From Eurosta solidaginis (Eukaryota > Arthropoda > Insecta > Diptera > Tephritidae): a stretch of DNA of 64,000 nucleotides. Positions 8,572 to 19,234 of the stretch are shown one piece after another. Made by a program: the position numbers and the translations under genes. The notes beneath the pieces were generated by a model. That model did no database searches. It was not told the origin of the DNA and saw only the letters and a list, made by a program, of their open reading frames with translations. Within the stretch, counting starts at the first letter, position 1. Each line of letters opens with the position of its first letter. The DNA is taken from assembly GCF_040869045.1 (NCBI RefSeq), contig NC_090319.1, positions 225,036,490 to 225,100,489 of the forward strand. Direction: 5' to 3'.

Positions 8572-10108
8572 CTAATCATGATCAGGACCGGGATGAAGTT
8601 TTTCGACTCGACCAAGTCGCCCTTCGTTTGGAGGAAGGAGATCATCTTTGATGACGACTAAGTCCCCTTCATTGAGATTTAATTCTTGACCTTTCCATTT
8701 ACACCGTTTGTGGAGTTGATGCAGGTATTCCGTTTTCCATCGTTTGCTGAACTGGTGGTGAAGCATCTTTAATTTTTGCCATTTGTTTGTTCCGGTATGG
8801 AAAACATTGGGGCTCCGCGTAGGAAATGACCAGGGTTAGAGCCAGGAGGTCGCCGGGATCTTGGGACATCGGCGAAATAGGTCTAGAGTTCAAGATCGAT
8901 CCGAATAAGGAGCGTAGTGAATTCTTCATAGGTGAATTTGTGACTTCCTGCAACTTTCGTGAAGTGAGTTTTGAAGCTTTTCACAGCTGCTTACCATAGA
9001 CCTCCCATATGAGGGGCGTATGGAGGAATAAAGGCCCATGTGAGCCCGTGAATGACACATTTATTTGATATGTCAAGGGGTATTTCTTGAAAAAATGTGG
9101 AGAATTGTTTTTGGGGTCTGCGCTGTGCGCCGACGAATGTTTTTCCGTTATCGGACATTATTTTGTGGGGTATTCCCCGACGTCCCAAGAATCGTGCGAA
9201 TGCGGCTTTAAATGCTTCTGAAGTTAAGTCAGAGCGGAGTTCGAGATGTATGGCTTTGGTGGAGAAGCATCCAAACACACAAACTATGCTTTAACATGGG
9301 ATGATCTACGGAGAGTTGAAGTTTTCACCAGGAATGGACAGGCAAAATCAGTGCCAGTGGTTTGAAATGGGAGTGAGTAGGTTGAGCGTTCTGGAGGTAA
9401 AGCGGCCATCAATTGTGACATCATTTTTTGTTTATATAGGGTATATGTCTTGCAGTGAAATATGCATGTTTTTATTTTTGTTTGAGACTTGGGGTGTAGA
9501 AGTCCGCTGGACCATGCGAATCATAAATTGCTCTTCGGCATGGAGTACTGTGGAGTGAAGGAAATTCAGGATTAGAGAGCAGAATTTTGAGTTGTCTGGA
9601 AGAATTATCGGATGACACTCATTATAATTCATGGCCGCGTAGGTGAGTCGTCCGTTTACACGTAGCAGACCTGAATCATCCAACGGGGGATTGAGGGATA
9701 ATAACGAGCCCTTTTTGTTGGTTGGTTGTCCTGACCTTAATGTAGCTACCGTTTGGCCGAAGTACATATGTTGAGCATTCGAAATGAGACGAATCTTTGC
9801 TCGATTTGGCTCCTCATAAGTGAGAGTTGTGGTGAACGAAATGGGTAATTTTTTGGCTTTATGTATAAACCGAATCATGAAAGCTACTACTCTAAGAGCT
9901 CTTGAGTAGCAGGAGAAGCGTTCCAAAAGATCGGTCCTTCAGAGACGTGGAATGCCTCTATTTTTCTCTGTTCTGGAGGAGATGAGTGGTTTGGAGTACT
10001 TTTTGGCCAGAGAGGATTTGTTAACCATTCAGAGAGAGCTTTCAGCGAGTTCCCTAGGGGTGCTTCCTCGCGTTCCGAAGTCAGCTGGGTTGCCGCCAGT
10101 TGATACAT
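8572..10108 (-). pseudogene. BEL/Pao integrase, several frames
   Basis: Pieces in changing frames cover the integrase. The core at 8991-9278 has F-S-T-K-A-I-H-L-E-L, where an Asp/Glu-flanked strand is expected, then R-R-G-I-P-H-K-I-M-S-D-N-G-K-T-F with the second catalytic Asp, and W-x-F-I-P-P-Y-A-P-H-M-G-G-L-W before the catalytic Glu. Upstream, 9432-10108 gives the connection domain (S-R-A-L-R-V-V-A-F, L-R-V-N-G-R-L-T-Y-A). Downstream, 8572-8766 gives the C-terminal domain with W-K-T-E-Y-L-H-Q-L, E-G-D-L-V-V-I-K-D-D and G-R-L-G-R-V-E-K-L-H-P-G, which is very typical of BEL. Frame changes near 8960, 9430 and 9890 show it is not functional. Confidence 0.8.
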
Positions 10109-10231
10109 GTCGCCACCTTACATTGCTTACGTTATTGGTAATCTGCGACGTCCTGTTTGCGACCTAAGTTCTCCAAATCCATGGTGGCTTTTCCAGCCAG
10201 GCGAGTACGATGGAGGAATTGGTCTATAGTG

Positions 10232-11796
10232 CTAGCTCATGACGGGTGATAGAATCTGTTTCACCAGCTTTGAGAGAAGGACCGCGCCACAGACGTGGTA
10301 GTAGACCGTTTTCAAAGGTGCAATTTTGCTTTTCGCCGCGAGTGGATGGCAGGTTATAACTTCGCCTTGTTGAACTCGTATATACACACATGCGCAGAAG
10401 GCTTTTTGCGAAGCATCTGAAAAGCCGTTCACTTGGATTTCGCTATCCAGGCTGAATTGTACCCAAGGGGGTATTTTGATATATTTGATTGATGGAAGAC
10501 TTTTGCGGAAAGAGTTCCATCTATGTAGAGAGTTGGGCTTGACATCTTCGTCACAGTCTGTTCCTTCCATCCATAGTTGTTGTAGGAGGGTTTTCGCTGC
10601 TATCAGTATGGGCGACAGCCATCCTGCCGGGTCAAAAAGTTTCGCGACAGCCGATAATATCTGTCGTTTTGTGGCAGAATGTGCATCGGGAAGTGGATAT
10701 ACTTGATATGAAAACGTGTCAGTCGGGGCGTTCCATTTTATTCCTTGTGTTTTTGTGGAGCTTGCATCTTGAAATAGGAGAAATTCTGAGCCTAGGAAGT
10801 CAGACTGGGGTATATCATTTAGCAGGTCTTTGTTGTTAGCAGTTATCTTTTTCAATGGAAATCCTGCTGATTTAAGTATATCGATCGTTTGGGATATCAA
10901 CTCGCTGACTGATGTGAGGTTATGACTACCGGAGGTAATATCATCAACATATGTTTCGTCGACTAAAACTTTGGAGATTTTTGGATATTTTTGTTCGAAG
11001 TCCTTGGCCAATACGTGGAACGTTCTAATGTCCAAGGATGACGCCAAATGTGACTGCTTTTAATTTGAAATCCTCTGTCGGACCGTCGGGGGATATACGA
11101 AACAGAATTCTTTGGAAATCTTGGTCTTCCTTGTAAACGCATATCTGGCGATAAATTTTTTCAATGTCGCCGTTGAAGACATATCTATACAGTCGCCATT
11201 TAAGAATGAAGTACGTCATTTAGTCAGAGACCTGAGTAAGAAAGTTTAGAGATATTGAAAACCACTCTAACTTTGGTAGTCCTGCTGTCGGGTTTTATCA
11301 CTACGTGATGTGGGAGGTAAAAAGAAAGGTATGTACCATCACGCGTAATTTCGCGTGAGCTTGTGGGTTCCATGTGGTCGAGTGTTAGATATTCGTCCAG
11401 GACTTTGGTGTACGTTGATTTCATTGCCGCTTTACTTTCGACATTTCGTTCGATGCTGAGGTATTGTTGTTGTGCAGCGGGTCTAGAGTGCCCTAATGCC
11501 ATTGAGTTGGGAAATGTGGACTTGAATGGGAGTTTCACCACGTATCGTCCGTCTTCTCGCCGATAAATTGTCTCTTTGTATAGTTGTTCACAGAGTTTGT
11601 TATAATCGGAATGAGAGGATGCTGATGAAACTTCCTCCTGTTCCCAAAACCTTTTGAGTAGGTCACCTAAGGAATCTTCTGAACCTTCGTCTACCTGCGT
11701 GTAGAATGCTGATATATTTTCCGAGAGATACCCGCTTAATATCCATCCAAATATGGAGTTTTTGGCTAATAAGCTTCCGCCAACATCTTTTTTCAT
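10232..11796 (-). pseudogene. BEL/Pao reverse transcriptase and RNase H, broken
   Basis: Three frames follow each other: 11224-11796, 11025-11219 and 10232-11047. The first carries G-W-I-L-S-G and H-H-V-V-I-K-P-D-S-R-T-T-K-V-R-V-V-F-N-I-S, the linker and first polymerase block of BEL elements. The second has the G-D-I-E-K-I-Y-R-Q-I block with the first catalytic Asp. The third has Y-V-D-D at 10940-10951, then L-F-D-P-A-G-W-L-S-P and the RNase H start G-F-S-D-A-S-Q-K-A-F. The active-site residues survive, but the reading frame is broken near 11220 and at the 11025-11047 overlap. Confidence 0.82.
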
Positions 11797-12008
11797 ACAG
11801 AGATATGTATTTTAGGGAGAATGTCGCTACCAATCACCATATCTATTACGGCGGGTGCGAAGCAGTTAGGATCCGCGAGTGGGTGTGAGGCATATTCCTT
11901 GAGATCAATCTGCGTTACCTTGAATAATGGCAGGAAATGAGTTTATTGGGGGAATATTATCGCGTGAGGTGCAATTTTTGTTGTTAGGTCCGGGGAACAT
12001 ATCGTTAG

Positions 12009-12563
12009 TTAACAAATATTGTTCGAGTTTTGAACTGTACCACCGCACATACACTGTATTTTGAAGTGGATTTTTGTTGTTGGTAGACGAATCTGCTTTT
12101 GTACACAAGAGGTTACAAAAGTTTTTTCAGATCCTTGATCTATGAGAGGTCTGAGGTTAGATATTTCTGCGATGTGCTGAACGGGAACTATTGCTGTGGG
12201 TAGTAGGGTTCTTTCGCTACTACTCGGGAAATGTGAGAGAAGGTTTCCATCATTGCTAAGAGATGCATAATGTGGATTTGTAGCTGCGGCATATCTTGAA
12301 ATGCTTGGCTTTTCTTCTTCGAGAGTCACGTGAGTTGTGACGGCATTTTGTATAGACTTTCTGTCGCTGAATTGCGTTTGGGGGTTTGCTTGGTAATGGA
12401 GAAGGGAGTGAGGCCGCTTTTGGCAATATACGCAGGTCAAGCTGCTTTTACACTCTCTTTCAGAGTGAGAGTACGCCAAACAGTTTTTGCAGTAGTTGTT
12501 TTCTCTAAAAAATTTGTTTCTATCTGCAACTGAGGGATCTTTGAGTTTTGTGCAACTCATCAT
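12009..12563 (-). pseudogene. BEL/Pao Gag zinc knuckles and aspartic protease start
   Basis: This 184-codon frame has C-x2-C-x4-H-x4-C (residues around C-K-N-C-L-A-Y-S-H-S-E-R-E-C) followed by C-x2-C-x4-H-x3-H, the nucleocapsid pair of BEL elements. Further on is L-I-D-Q-G-S-E-K-T-F-V-T, which matches the protease active site of this group, where D-Q-G-S replaces the usual D-T/S-G. The frame then shifts near 12030. Gag and protease are read as one frame here, as in BEL polyproteins. Confidence 0.75.
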
Positions 12564-14056
12564 AGAGTGATTGAAGTTGAATAGCTTACATGAGGCGTGA
12601 CGGTTTTGCTCGCAATAAAGAATGATATTTGTTCCGAGATTGAAATTGTTGATGGATAGGAGTGGAGGAGCAGGACGTGAAACTACGTTGAGTTGACTTC
12701 AGTTTATTTGGCCTGTAGCCGTTCGACCACCTCATAACGACTAGTGAGGAACTGAAACATTTCGGACCAGAGAGGTAATTAAAAAAAAAAAATAAATGTA
12801 AGGCGCGATAACCTCCGAAGAGATCTAAGGCCGAGCTTCTCTTCCAATTTGCGTTGTGCTCCTCTTGATTTTTCACTACAAATTGGCCGGACGGGACCTA
12901 CATGTTTTATGCCGACTCCGAACGGCATCTGCAAGGCAGATGAGTTTTCACTGAGAGCTTTTCATGGCAGAAATACAATCGGAGCGCTTGCCAGACACTG
13001 CCGAAGGGCGACCCCGCTTAGAAAAATTTTCTTCTAATTGAAAAATCTTATTTCTAAAATTTTGATGTTGCTTTGCCCGGGGGTTGAACCCAGGGCATAC
13101 GGTGTGATAGGCGGAGCACGCTACCATCACACCACGGTGGCCGCTAGAGAGGTAATTCCTTTCGATAATTTAAGGATTGTTCTCATAACGCGAGCGATTT
13201 GTCTGGAAGTTTTGAGGAGGCGAGATATATAAGCGTTGAGTCCAAACTTTCTGGGGACACACCATTCGCTTTCAGAGTCGAAATACAATTATTTATTGTC
13301 GTTTGTATAATTTGAATTTTTTCTCCGTTTTCTGTACTAACAGGCTGTATATTAAAGAGGGTTTTTATTTGATTATCAACAACAATCTTGCGATTTTCGT
13401 AACGAGATTTGAGTGCATTCCACGCAAGTTGGAAATTAAAACCATTGGTAGCATAGTTTCTAATGAGAAGTAGTGCCTTTCCGCGGGTTTTGTGTCGAAG
13501 GTGATATCACTTTTGAGCTTGGGATAATTGGGGGTGATTTATGTACACTGCAGTGAATATATCCCTAAACGAAGGCCATTCTTCGTATCCTCCGTAGAAG
13601 ATTTCCGTGTCACATGCAGGTACTTTGGGAAATTTCCAGATGTTGAGGGAACGGGTATTGGAATCTGCTCTGGCGTGCTGATCATCGCTTGATTTTGAAT
13701 TTACTAAGAAGTTCGTTTATCCTGAGCTTTGTATGCAGTATCCGTTGAGTCGTATTTTATTTGACACTGATCTCGGGTCTCTTCTTCAAGGTAGCTTTTT
13801 TGAAGGTTTTCACTAGTAGCGTCTACCAAAGCCTTAAAATTTTCGAGTTGATCATGGCATGTTTTGAGTCCAGGCTCTGTATGATCATTTTCTCCTATGT
13901 TCCACCACTTCTCACAAAATTTTTCCACCCTTCGGTTTCGTATACAAATTTGTTGTACAATAATGTGGCTTCTTCATCGTCAGCTTGAGACTTCGACCTG
14001 GTTCTTATGCCTTGTTGTTGAGCAACTGGTAGCTTATATTCCTTTTCAGTGGGCAT
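12564..14056 (-). pseudogene. BEL/Pao Gag N-terminal and capsid region, split by SINE
   Basis: The likely start is the ATG at 14054-14056, 1.5 kb after the primer site, giving M-P-T-E-K-E-Y-K-L-P. A frameshift near 13905 moves into a 74-codon frame (F-C-E-K-W-W, then L-E-N-F-K-A-L-V-D-A). After a stop at 13704 the capsid-like block follows on the minus strand from about 13680 to 13150: F-Y-G-G-Y-E-E-W-P-S-F-R-D, K-T-R-G-K-A-L-L, F-Q-L-A-W-N-A-L-K-S-R-Y-E-N and a late L-A-S-S-K-L-P. This is the DUF1759-type Gag signature. The SINE at 12781-13144 splits the region, and the gag sequence resumes at 12768. Confidence 0.7.
12781..13144 (-). mobile_element. tRNA-derived SINE, copy 1, with 12-bp target duplication
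   Basis: Read on the minus strand, it starts with a tRNA-like head (ggccaccgtggtgtgatggt; box-B-like GGGTTCAACCCC), then about 280 bp of body, and ends in a T/A-rich 3' tail. The flanks agagaggtaatt at about 12769-12780 and 13145-13157 are identical, giving a 12-bp target-site duplication in the BEL gag. A second copy, about 85 percent similar by eye, lies on the plus strand at 30083-30430, confirming a dispersed family. Confidence 0.85.
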
Positions 14057-14342
14057 TGTGTTAAGTTCATTTATTTATTTATGCGTGAGTAACTAAATAT
14101 GAGTTCAACAATTTTGTGGGAGTTTTTATTATTTTCGGCCCACTGTGCGTTTGCTAGCTGTTATATTCTCTGCGCACTAGCAAATATTTTGTGGGAATAT
14201 GTATGTCTATAAGTGGATACCTCCAACTATATAGATGTGTTTACCCGGTAGATACTTGGGATATGTAGGTATATACATACGTATTTCAAAGGAATAGCTT
14301 TTGGGATACTTTGTGGAGAAATATGTGAATTTTTATATATAT

Positions 14343-14831
14343 TGTAATGAATTTAGGGTAATTCCGCTTACTTGCAACCTTCTACTAACGTTTGTATCGC
14401 TAAACTGTTGAATAAACAACTCCAATATTCAATATTGCAAAATGGTCTTTATTAGACTACTTTGAAAATACTTCCAATAACACTTATACTTCGCAACTGA
14501 TAGCGTGCTTAAATCAAACTGATTGCTCATGCCTCAGCTGGTGCTGCTTTTATACTCTTCGGGTTCCTCGTTCGCATATTTCTAGGCGTTTCTCCTTCTA
14601 GAATTTACAAGTTCGCTGAAGATTGCATACTTTTGTGAGTATCTCAGAAATATACATGTGTATGTGTGAGAACTACTTTGCTGATGATTGCATAATTTTG
14701 TGAGTGTCTCTCCGCTGCTGTATGTACATATGTGTAGACATAATGATTGATTTTTTTATGTAGATACAAGTGACTGCTTAGTATCGGCTTAGAGATGATA
14801 GTATCCCTTAGTGTCGCTAATATTCGTCACA
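14343..14831 (-). mobile_element. Solo LTR of a Gypsy family
   Basis: The 489-bp unit starts TGTGACGAATATTAG on the minus strand and ends TTCATTACA. It is flanked by ATAT on both sides (14339-14342, 14832-14835). It is clearly related to the LTRs of the element at 16371-20990: shared ctaatattcg, ttgaataaa-aactccaat, atgcaaaatgg and gtgtagac blocks. On the minus strand it has TATAAAAG near 14549 and AATAAA near 14450. No internal region is left, so it arose by LTR-LTR recombination within the BEL leader. Confidence 0.8.
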
Positions 14832-15431
14832 ATATGTAAAAGGGGGTTAGAGAATTATTTTCATATGAAACTAGAGATTTTCATATACACTTGGAAATCC
14901 GCTAAACCTCTTATGAACGTATGTAACTGATGGGCTTACTTTTAAGTAATCCACTTTTTCTCCTTTGTCTTCTTTCTAAGTGTTCTACCTTGTATGTTGT
15001 TGTTGTCTTCGTGATCATTTGTACCTGGTGTTGTTGCTGCGCTTTGTGCAGGTATATTGCTAGCGTTGTAGAAAAAAGTGATATGCACGTACCGTTATAA
15101 ATTATTTTTCGATCAAAAAACATTTTTTTTTTGGTTTTGAAAATATTATTTGTTTTTCAATTGATTTTGTTTTTCTTTTGCGACCTCAAAATGTATATAT
15201 AGATTTTTGTATCAATCTTTCACTGTTTTAAAACTAAATGTATGCGCTCTTTTTTTTGCCGCGGCACTCTAATGTATGTGTTTTTTTGTAACTAGGTGAC
15301 ACCAGATTTTCCTTATAATTATTTTACCGGTTTGTTTTTTTGTTCGCGAACCTCTTCAATTTTTGCTGTTTGGATTTTAAAGGCACTTTAATTAAATTTA
15401 TTTTCAGTATGTTTATTTCCTCCACTTTAAG

Positions 15432-15470
15432 CACTATATATATATATATATATATGTATATGTATGTATA
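15432..15470. repeat. (TA)n/(TATG)n microsatellite
   Basis: About 20 bases of alternating TA followed by tatg units in the BEL leader. It produces spurious low-complexity frames on both strands. Confidence 0.85.
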
Positions 15471-15588
15471 TAACTTCGATTTTTTGGTTACGACCTGCGC
15501 GATAATTTTTTTGTATAAATTCTTCTTCGTCTTAATTTTGTTTTTTTTTTTCTTCACTATATTTATTTAAATTATTAGTGTTCAAAAT

Positions 15589-15602
15589 GAGTTTCGGCAC
15601 CA
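15589..15602 (-). promoter_or_regulatory. BEL primer-binding site
   Basis: TGGTGCCGAAACTC on the minus strand follows the last LTR base without a gap. TGG plus the complement of a tRNA acceptor end is the expected primer site. I did not assign the tRNA. Confidence 0.65.
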
Positions 15603-15838
15603 TATAATTGCTCAGGGCAATTATTAAAAATACTCTTTTTTTGAAATGAAACACCGGCACTTCACTTAAATTTACTAACAACTTCAGATATTTAGCCACT
15701 CAAACTAGATGAGCGACCGCTCAGGTGTAAGTTTTAGTTTATAACTAACTTTAACAGTATTTGCTTTTCTTTTTAGAGCTAAGTTTGGTAAGTATATAAA
15801 GAATGCCGTTATATACACAAAGAGAATGAGAGCGAGGT
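15603..15838 (-). repeat. Truncated 5' LTR of the BEL/Pao element
   Basis: It matches 7826-8055 over its whole length and stops abruptly at gagagcgaggtat (15838), where ttacttactta and an unrelated element begin. The missing part holds the U3 promoter, so this BEL copy has no intact 5' end. Confidence 0.75.
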
Positions 15839-15870
15839 ATTACTTACTTACTTAATTGGCGCTTAACCGG
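15839..15870. repeat. TTAC tetramer run plus GGCGCTTAACCG block
   Basis: ttacttacttacttaattgg followed by cgcttaaccg lies between the BEL LTR and the non-LTR fragment. It may be the 3' tail of that non-LTR element: read on the minus strand the coding part ends just before a GTAA repeat, as a microsatellite-type tail would. Confidence 0.45.
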
Positions 15871-16370
15871 GATATAGCCTAAGTACGTATCTGACAATGT
15901 TGTTATAAACAACAGTAAACTTGGTTTTACATACAGAGTCACAATAAGCATAAATATCACAGCCATACAGTAGCGTAGGTATTAAGTACGCTTTTGCAAG
16001 AAGAAGTCTAATGTGTAAAGGAGTGAAATACTGTGTTAGCTATAGTGTACGAAGCATTCCATACACTTTACCTTTTGTACTAATGATATGATTATTCCAT
16101 GTCAGAGTTTGATTGAATACCAAACCAAGGTTTTTCGCTGAGTCAACATATTCAATAACTGCTCCGTCTAGCATTACCTTGTCTAAGTTTTGTGTATCGA
16201 AGGCTTTTCTGCGAATGACAACACATTTAGATTTGTCAGGATTAATTGATAAACTATTCGCAGATGCCCATACACCACATTCGTCAAGTCAGAGTAAATA
16301 TCATTAATACACATACCAACATGATCAAGAGGGTAGCACACATATAGTTGAACATCATCAGTATAAATAT
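15871..16370 (-). pseudogene. Non-LTR element B, 3' part (reverse transcriptase after active site)
   Basis: The minus strand reads I-Y-T-D-D-V-Q-L-Y at the right edge (about 16335-16370), then a thumb region, including P-L-H-I-R-L-L-L-A-K-A-Y-L-I-P near 16000, and peters out near 15870. Together with 20991-22575 it is one element of the CR1/L2 group, divided by the Gypsy insertion at 16371-20990. The break falls exactly at the H-I-Y codons before the catalytic D-D. ATAT is duplicated on both sides. The first catalytic position reads T instead of the usual A, and several frame changes follow. Confidence 0.75.
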
Positions 16371-16989
16371 TGCAACGAATTTTACTTGCAAATCCTCTTA
16401 TTTGCAATCCTCTGCTAAGTTCGGATCACCAAACTGTTGAATAAATAACTCCAATTTGTAATAATGCAAAATGGCCTTTATTAAAGTACTTCACAATAAC
16501 ACTCAAACTGTGCAACGAATAGCTTGCTTAATAACCAAACTGATTGATAGCTCAAATGAAACTCTATTATTCAAAATAATACTGCTCTTGCTCGCTAGAT
16601 AGCGTCTTAGTCGAAACTGCTTGACAACTCAAATCAAACTGAATTTCAGCGCCTCTACACTTGTTGTCTTATATACTGTCTGATTTCAACGTTGCATCTT
16701 CTAGGCGCTTCCAGGATCTACTAGTCCAGCAGCTCTCAAACTTCTCAGCTGTAACTACGATTGCACAATTTATAGTTTTTCTCATTGCATACTTATAGGA
16801 GTATCTCAGATATATGTATGTATTGGTGCATTGACTCTCCGCTACGTACATGGTACATATGTGTAGACGCAATTATTGTTTCGTTTATGTAGATACATAA
16901 TGATTGATCTATTGATGTGAATTCGCGTCACTGCTTAGCATGGGCTTAGAGATAGCAGCACCCTTTAGTTTTGCTAATATTCGTAACAC
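16371..16989 (-). repeat. 3' LTR of Gypsy element (619 bp)
   Basis: It carries a TATATAAG box near 16673 and TTTAATAAAGGCC, a polyadenylation signal, near 16476, both on the minus strand. The matching 5' LTR lacks about 110 bp that include this AATAAA. Confidence 0.8.
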
Positions 16990-16999
16990 TGCCCTCCAC

Positions 17000-17317
17000 C
17001 TAAATCTGATCGTCCCGATCAGACAAATCTCTCGATCTAAACGCTGCTAGCAACGCCAAATGTACCACTCTTCTATTTCGTGATTTCCCAATTGCTTGTA
17101 TGCGGTAGATGACATCACTGATCGTCTTCACAACTCTGTACGGGCCTTCCCAACTGCACCGATATTTGTATGGAACACCTTTCCGCCGGTGAGGGTTGTA
17201 TAGCAGTACCAAATCTCCCTCCCGGAAACCTTCCGAATTATTTTCCTTATAGTACCGGTGTTTCATCTTACTACTCATTATCCTGGATCGTTCCCTCGCA
17301 CTCTGTCGCTTGGCCAA
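17000..17317 (-). pseudogene. Gypsy integrase C-terminal domain
   Basis: A 105-codon frame with F-R-E-G-D-L-V-L-L-Y-N-P, then W-E-G-P-Y-R-V-V-K and V-Y-R-I-Q, is the GPY/F-type module of mdg1/412-like Gypsy integrases. It ends a few bases before the purine tract and 3' LTR, as expected. The rest of integrase is absent upstream, so it is a remnant. Confidence 0.78.
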
Positions 17318-17355
17318 TGAAGAGCTACTTCACAGAGCTTGCGCTTGACGGATTG

Positions 17356-17535
17356 GCTTCGCATAATCAGTATCTTTCCCACGTGTCACAACAGTAGTGC
17401 GCTCTGGCTTGAAACTACCCTCGCATCCTTTCTGGAAAATTCGTTGCTTCGCATAATCAGTATCGTTCCCACGTTTCACAACAGTAGTGCGCTCTGGCTT
17501 GAAACTACCTCGCATCCTTTCTGGAAAATTCGTTG
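17356..17535. repeat. 90-bp tandem duplication at the deletion point of the Gypsy element
   Basis: The segment starting gcttcgcataatcagtatc is present at 17356 and 17446 with an offset of 90 bases, and a third partial start is at 17535. It lies where pol has been lost and could mark a slippage event during reverse transcription. Confidence 0.75.
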
Positions 17536-17601
17536 CTTCGGTTTTGTGCGTACATTAGGTTTTGTCAATGCCAGTGTTTCTCTCGCAGGTACCTTCGGTT
17601 T

Positions 17602-18096
17602 TTATTTGTTTGGCCCATTCGTTCCATCAACCCTTGTCCGATCTGCTGCCTTTGACTTTTGCGGTTTTTGTCGAATCTCTTTCACCAGCACTCGATTACT
17701 GAAGAAACCATCTTCCAAACTGAAGTTAAGTGGCATATCCTGGTTCTCATAGCGCATAATCTTCCTTGGCATATCGATCCTGATGTCATGGTCAACTAAG
17801 AAGTCCACTCCCAATATGACTTCATCAACGATCTCCGCCACAACGAATTTGTGTAGAACCATGACCTTCCCAATTAGGACTTCACATATCACTTCTCCCT
17901 GGACTTGGTTATACCCGCTTGTGACCGTACGCAACCTTGCTCCAGGTAACGTTTTTACTCTCTTGTTGACTAAATCAGATCGAATCAAGGAATGAGATGC
18001 GCCCGTATCTACAGTCAGTACACGCTCCTTGCCATCCACATTCCCTCTGACGGTAAGACTGCTTGATTTCCTTCCAATTTGCGGCACAGATATCAC
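17602..18096 (-). CDS. Gypsy aspartic protease
   Basis: This frame would encode the protease that cleaves the element polyprotein. The active site V-D-T-G-A-S-H-S-L is at about residues 29-37, followed by the flap and by V-I-L-G-V-D-F-L at about residues 92-99, the usual second-half motif. The frame is continuous upstream with the zinc knuckle near 18,250, so the methionine at 18096 is probably internal to a Gag-Pol reading frame. Downstream it runs into the deletion at about 17,600. The protease core is complete. Confidence 0.75.
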   Translation of the reverse strand: MISVPQIGRKSSSLTVRGNVDGKERVLTVDTGASHSLIRSDLVNKRVKTLPGARLRTVTSGYNQVQGEVICEVLIGKVMVLHKFVVAEIVDEVILGVDFLVDHDIRIDMPRKIMRYENQDMPLNFSLEDGFFSNRVLVKEIRQKPQKSKAADRTRVDGTNGPNK

Positions 18097-18109
18097 AGGA
18101 CATTCAATA

Positions 18110-19183
18110 GCTGGAGGTAGCTCTCGATTTTTACATCTGTCACGCTCTTGGTCATATCCTCCAGCTTTGCGTTTACGGCCACCCGCATTGTTGGAACTAT
18201 TAGGACCAAGATCGCAATGATGTGCAATGTGACCAGGCTTTCCGCATTTGAAGCATTTGGTAACTTTTTCACTCCGCTTTTTAGATCCCTTTCAATGCCA
18301 TGAACAGAGCTGCAACTTTATCTTCAGCATTCCAGTTGTTCGCTGCCGACGTCTTCTCAAATTGGAGCTTAAATACCTGGAATGGAACAGAACCATCAAA
18401 CGTTGGGGATTTTACCTTCAGAGTAGACGTTGAAGTGATTGGACGGTTCAATTGTAACTCCTGAATCCGATCTTTCAAAGCATCCATCTCGGCCTCCACT
18501 TTATTTTTTCGTTCACTAACAGCCTCCAGCTGCGACGAGAATTTTGTTTCCTGTGCCTCCAACTTTGTTGAGATACGCTATTCTTGTGCTTCGAGCTGTA
18601 ATGTTATGCGTGCCTCTTGTTCTTTTAATTGGTCTGCAATTTGTGACGCCATGTGTGTTTTCTGTTCTTCCAATTGTGTTTCCATCTTGGATGTTATACG
18701 GTTCTCCTGCGATTCCAATTGGGATACCATATACGTCTTCTGTTCTTCGAGCTGTGTTTCCATCTTGGATGTTATTCATGTCGCTTGGGATTCCATCTGT
18801 GATGACATATACGTTTTCTGTTCTTCCAATTGTGATGTTACTTGCGACGCCATTTCTGAAATGCGTACCTCCTGTGATTCTAGTTGGGATGATATTTGCG
18901 ACGACATCGATGTTACTGTCGATGTTTGAGCAGCTATTGCAGCCAATATCATGTTCAAGTCTGTGCTCGTAACTGCCTGCGATGTTTCGTTTTTCTCTTC
19001 AATTTTTGTTGTTGTCTCGTCCCCATCAGGATAAAAGGCATACTCGTCCACATCAATTCCTTCTGCTTCCATTGCCTCTCGTAGCCGTGCCTGAAGTTCG
19101 AGTTTAACGTCGCTTGTATTCAATCCACGGCTCTCCAACTCCTTCTTCAGTTGCTGGATCTTCAATTCACTGAACTTTGCCAT
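18110..19183 (-). pseudogene. Gypsy Gag with SAP-like N-terminus, coiled-coil repeats and zinc knuckle
   Basis: I place the start at M-A-K-F-S-E-L (19183), since the longer open frame reads through the primer site. Residues 3-35 (L-K-I-Q-Q-L-K-K-E-L-E-S-R-G-L) look like a SAP helix-turn-helix. From about 18,860 to 18,520 the sequence repeats a unit of about 20 residues of the type Q-L-E-E-Q-K-T-Y-M-x-S-Q-L/M-E-S-Q, a strongly predicted coiled coil, with several frame changes inside it. The nucleocapsid knuckle C-F-K-C-G-K-P-G-H-I-A-H-H-C lies near 18,215-18,260. The repeat units vary in number and may explain the frame changes through slippage. Confidence 0.7.
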
Positions 19184-19214
19184 GTCCTTGTTGTCCTCCG
19201 GAATTTGTTCAACA

Positions 19215-19232
19215 ATTCCTCTTCTGGCACCA
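19215..19232 (-). promoter_or_regulatory. Primer-binding site of the 16-21 kb Gypsy element
   Basis: TGGTGCCAGAAGAGGAAT on the minus strand starts two bases after the LTR end (GTTACA). Gag begins about 30 bases downstream. Confidence 0.6.
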
Positions 19233-19234
19233 AT

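Larger units (their letters stand above)
7826..15838 (-). mobile_element. BEL/Pao LTR retrotransposon, degenerate, with nested insertions
   Basis: The element runs leftward. Its two ends share the same LTR 3' segment: 7826-8055 and 15603-15838 align base for base over long stretches (caattattaaaaata, gaaatgaaacaccggcactt, gttatatacacaaagagaat). Between them lie a primer site, a 1.5-kb leader, gag with a DUF1759-like capsid, two zinc knuckles, protease, reverse transcriptase/RNase H and integrase in BEL order. Several frameshifts and stops break each gene. A SINE interrupts gag and a Gypsy solo LTR lies in the leader. The 5' LTR is cut off at 15838, where a different element begins, so the original right end is missing. 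Confidence 0.85.

Noticed and set aside
15324..15570. Low-complexity frames rich in K/I/Y and F on both strands
   Set aside because: They come from poly-T and TA runs in the BEL leader.
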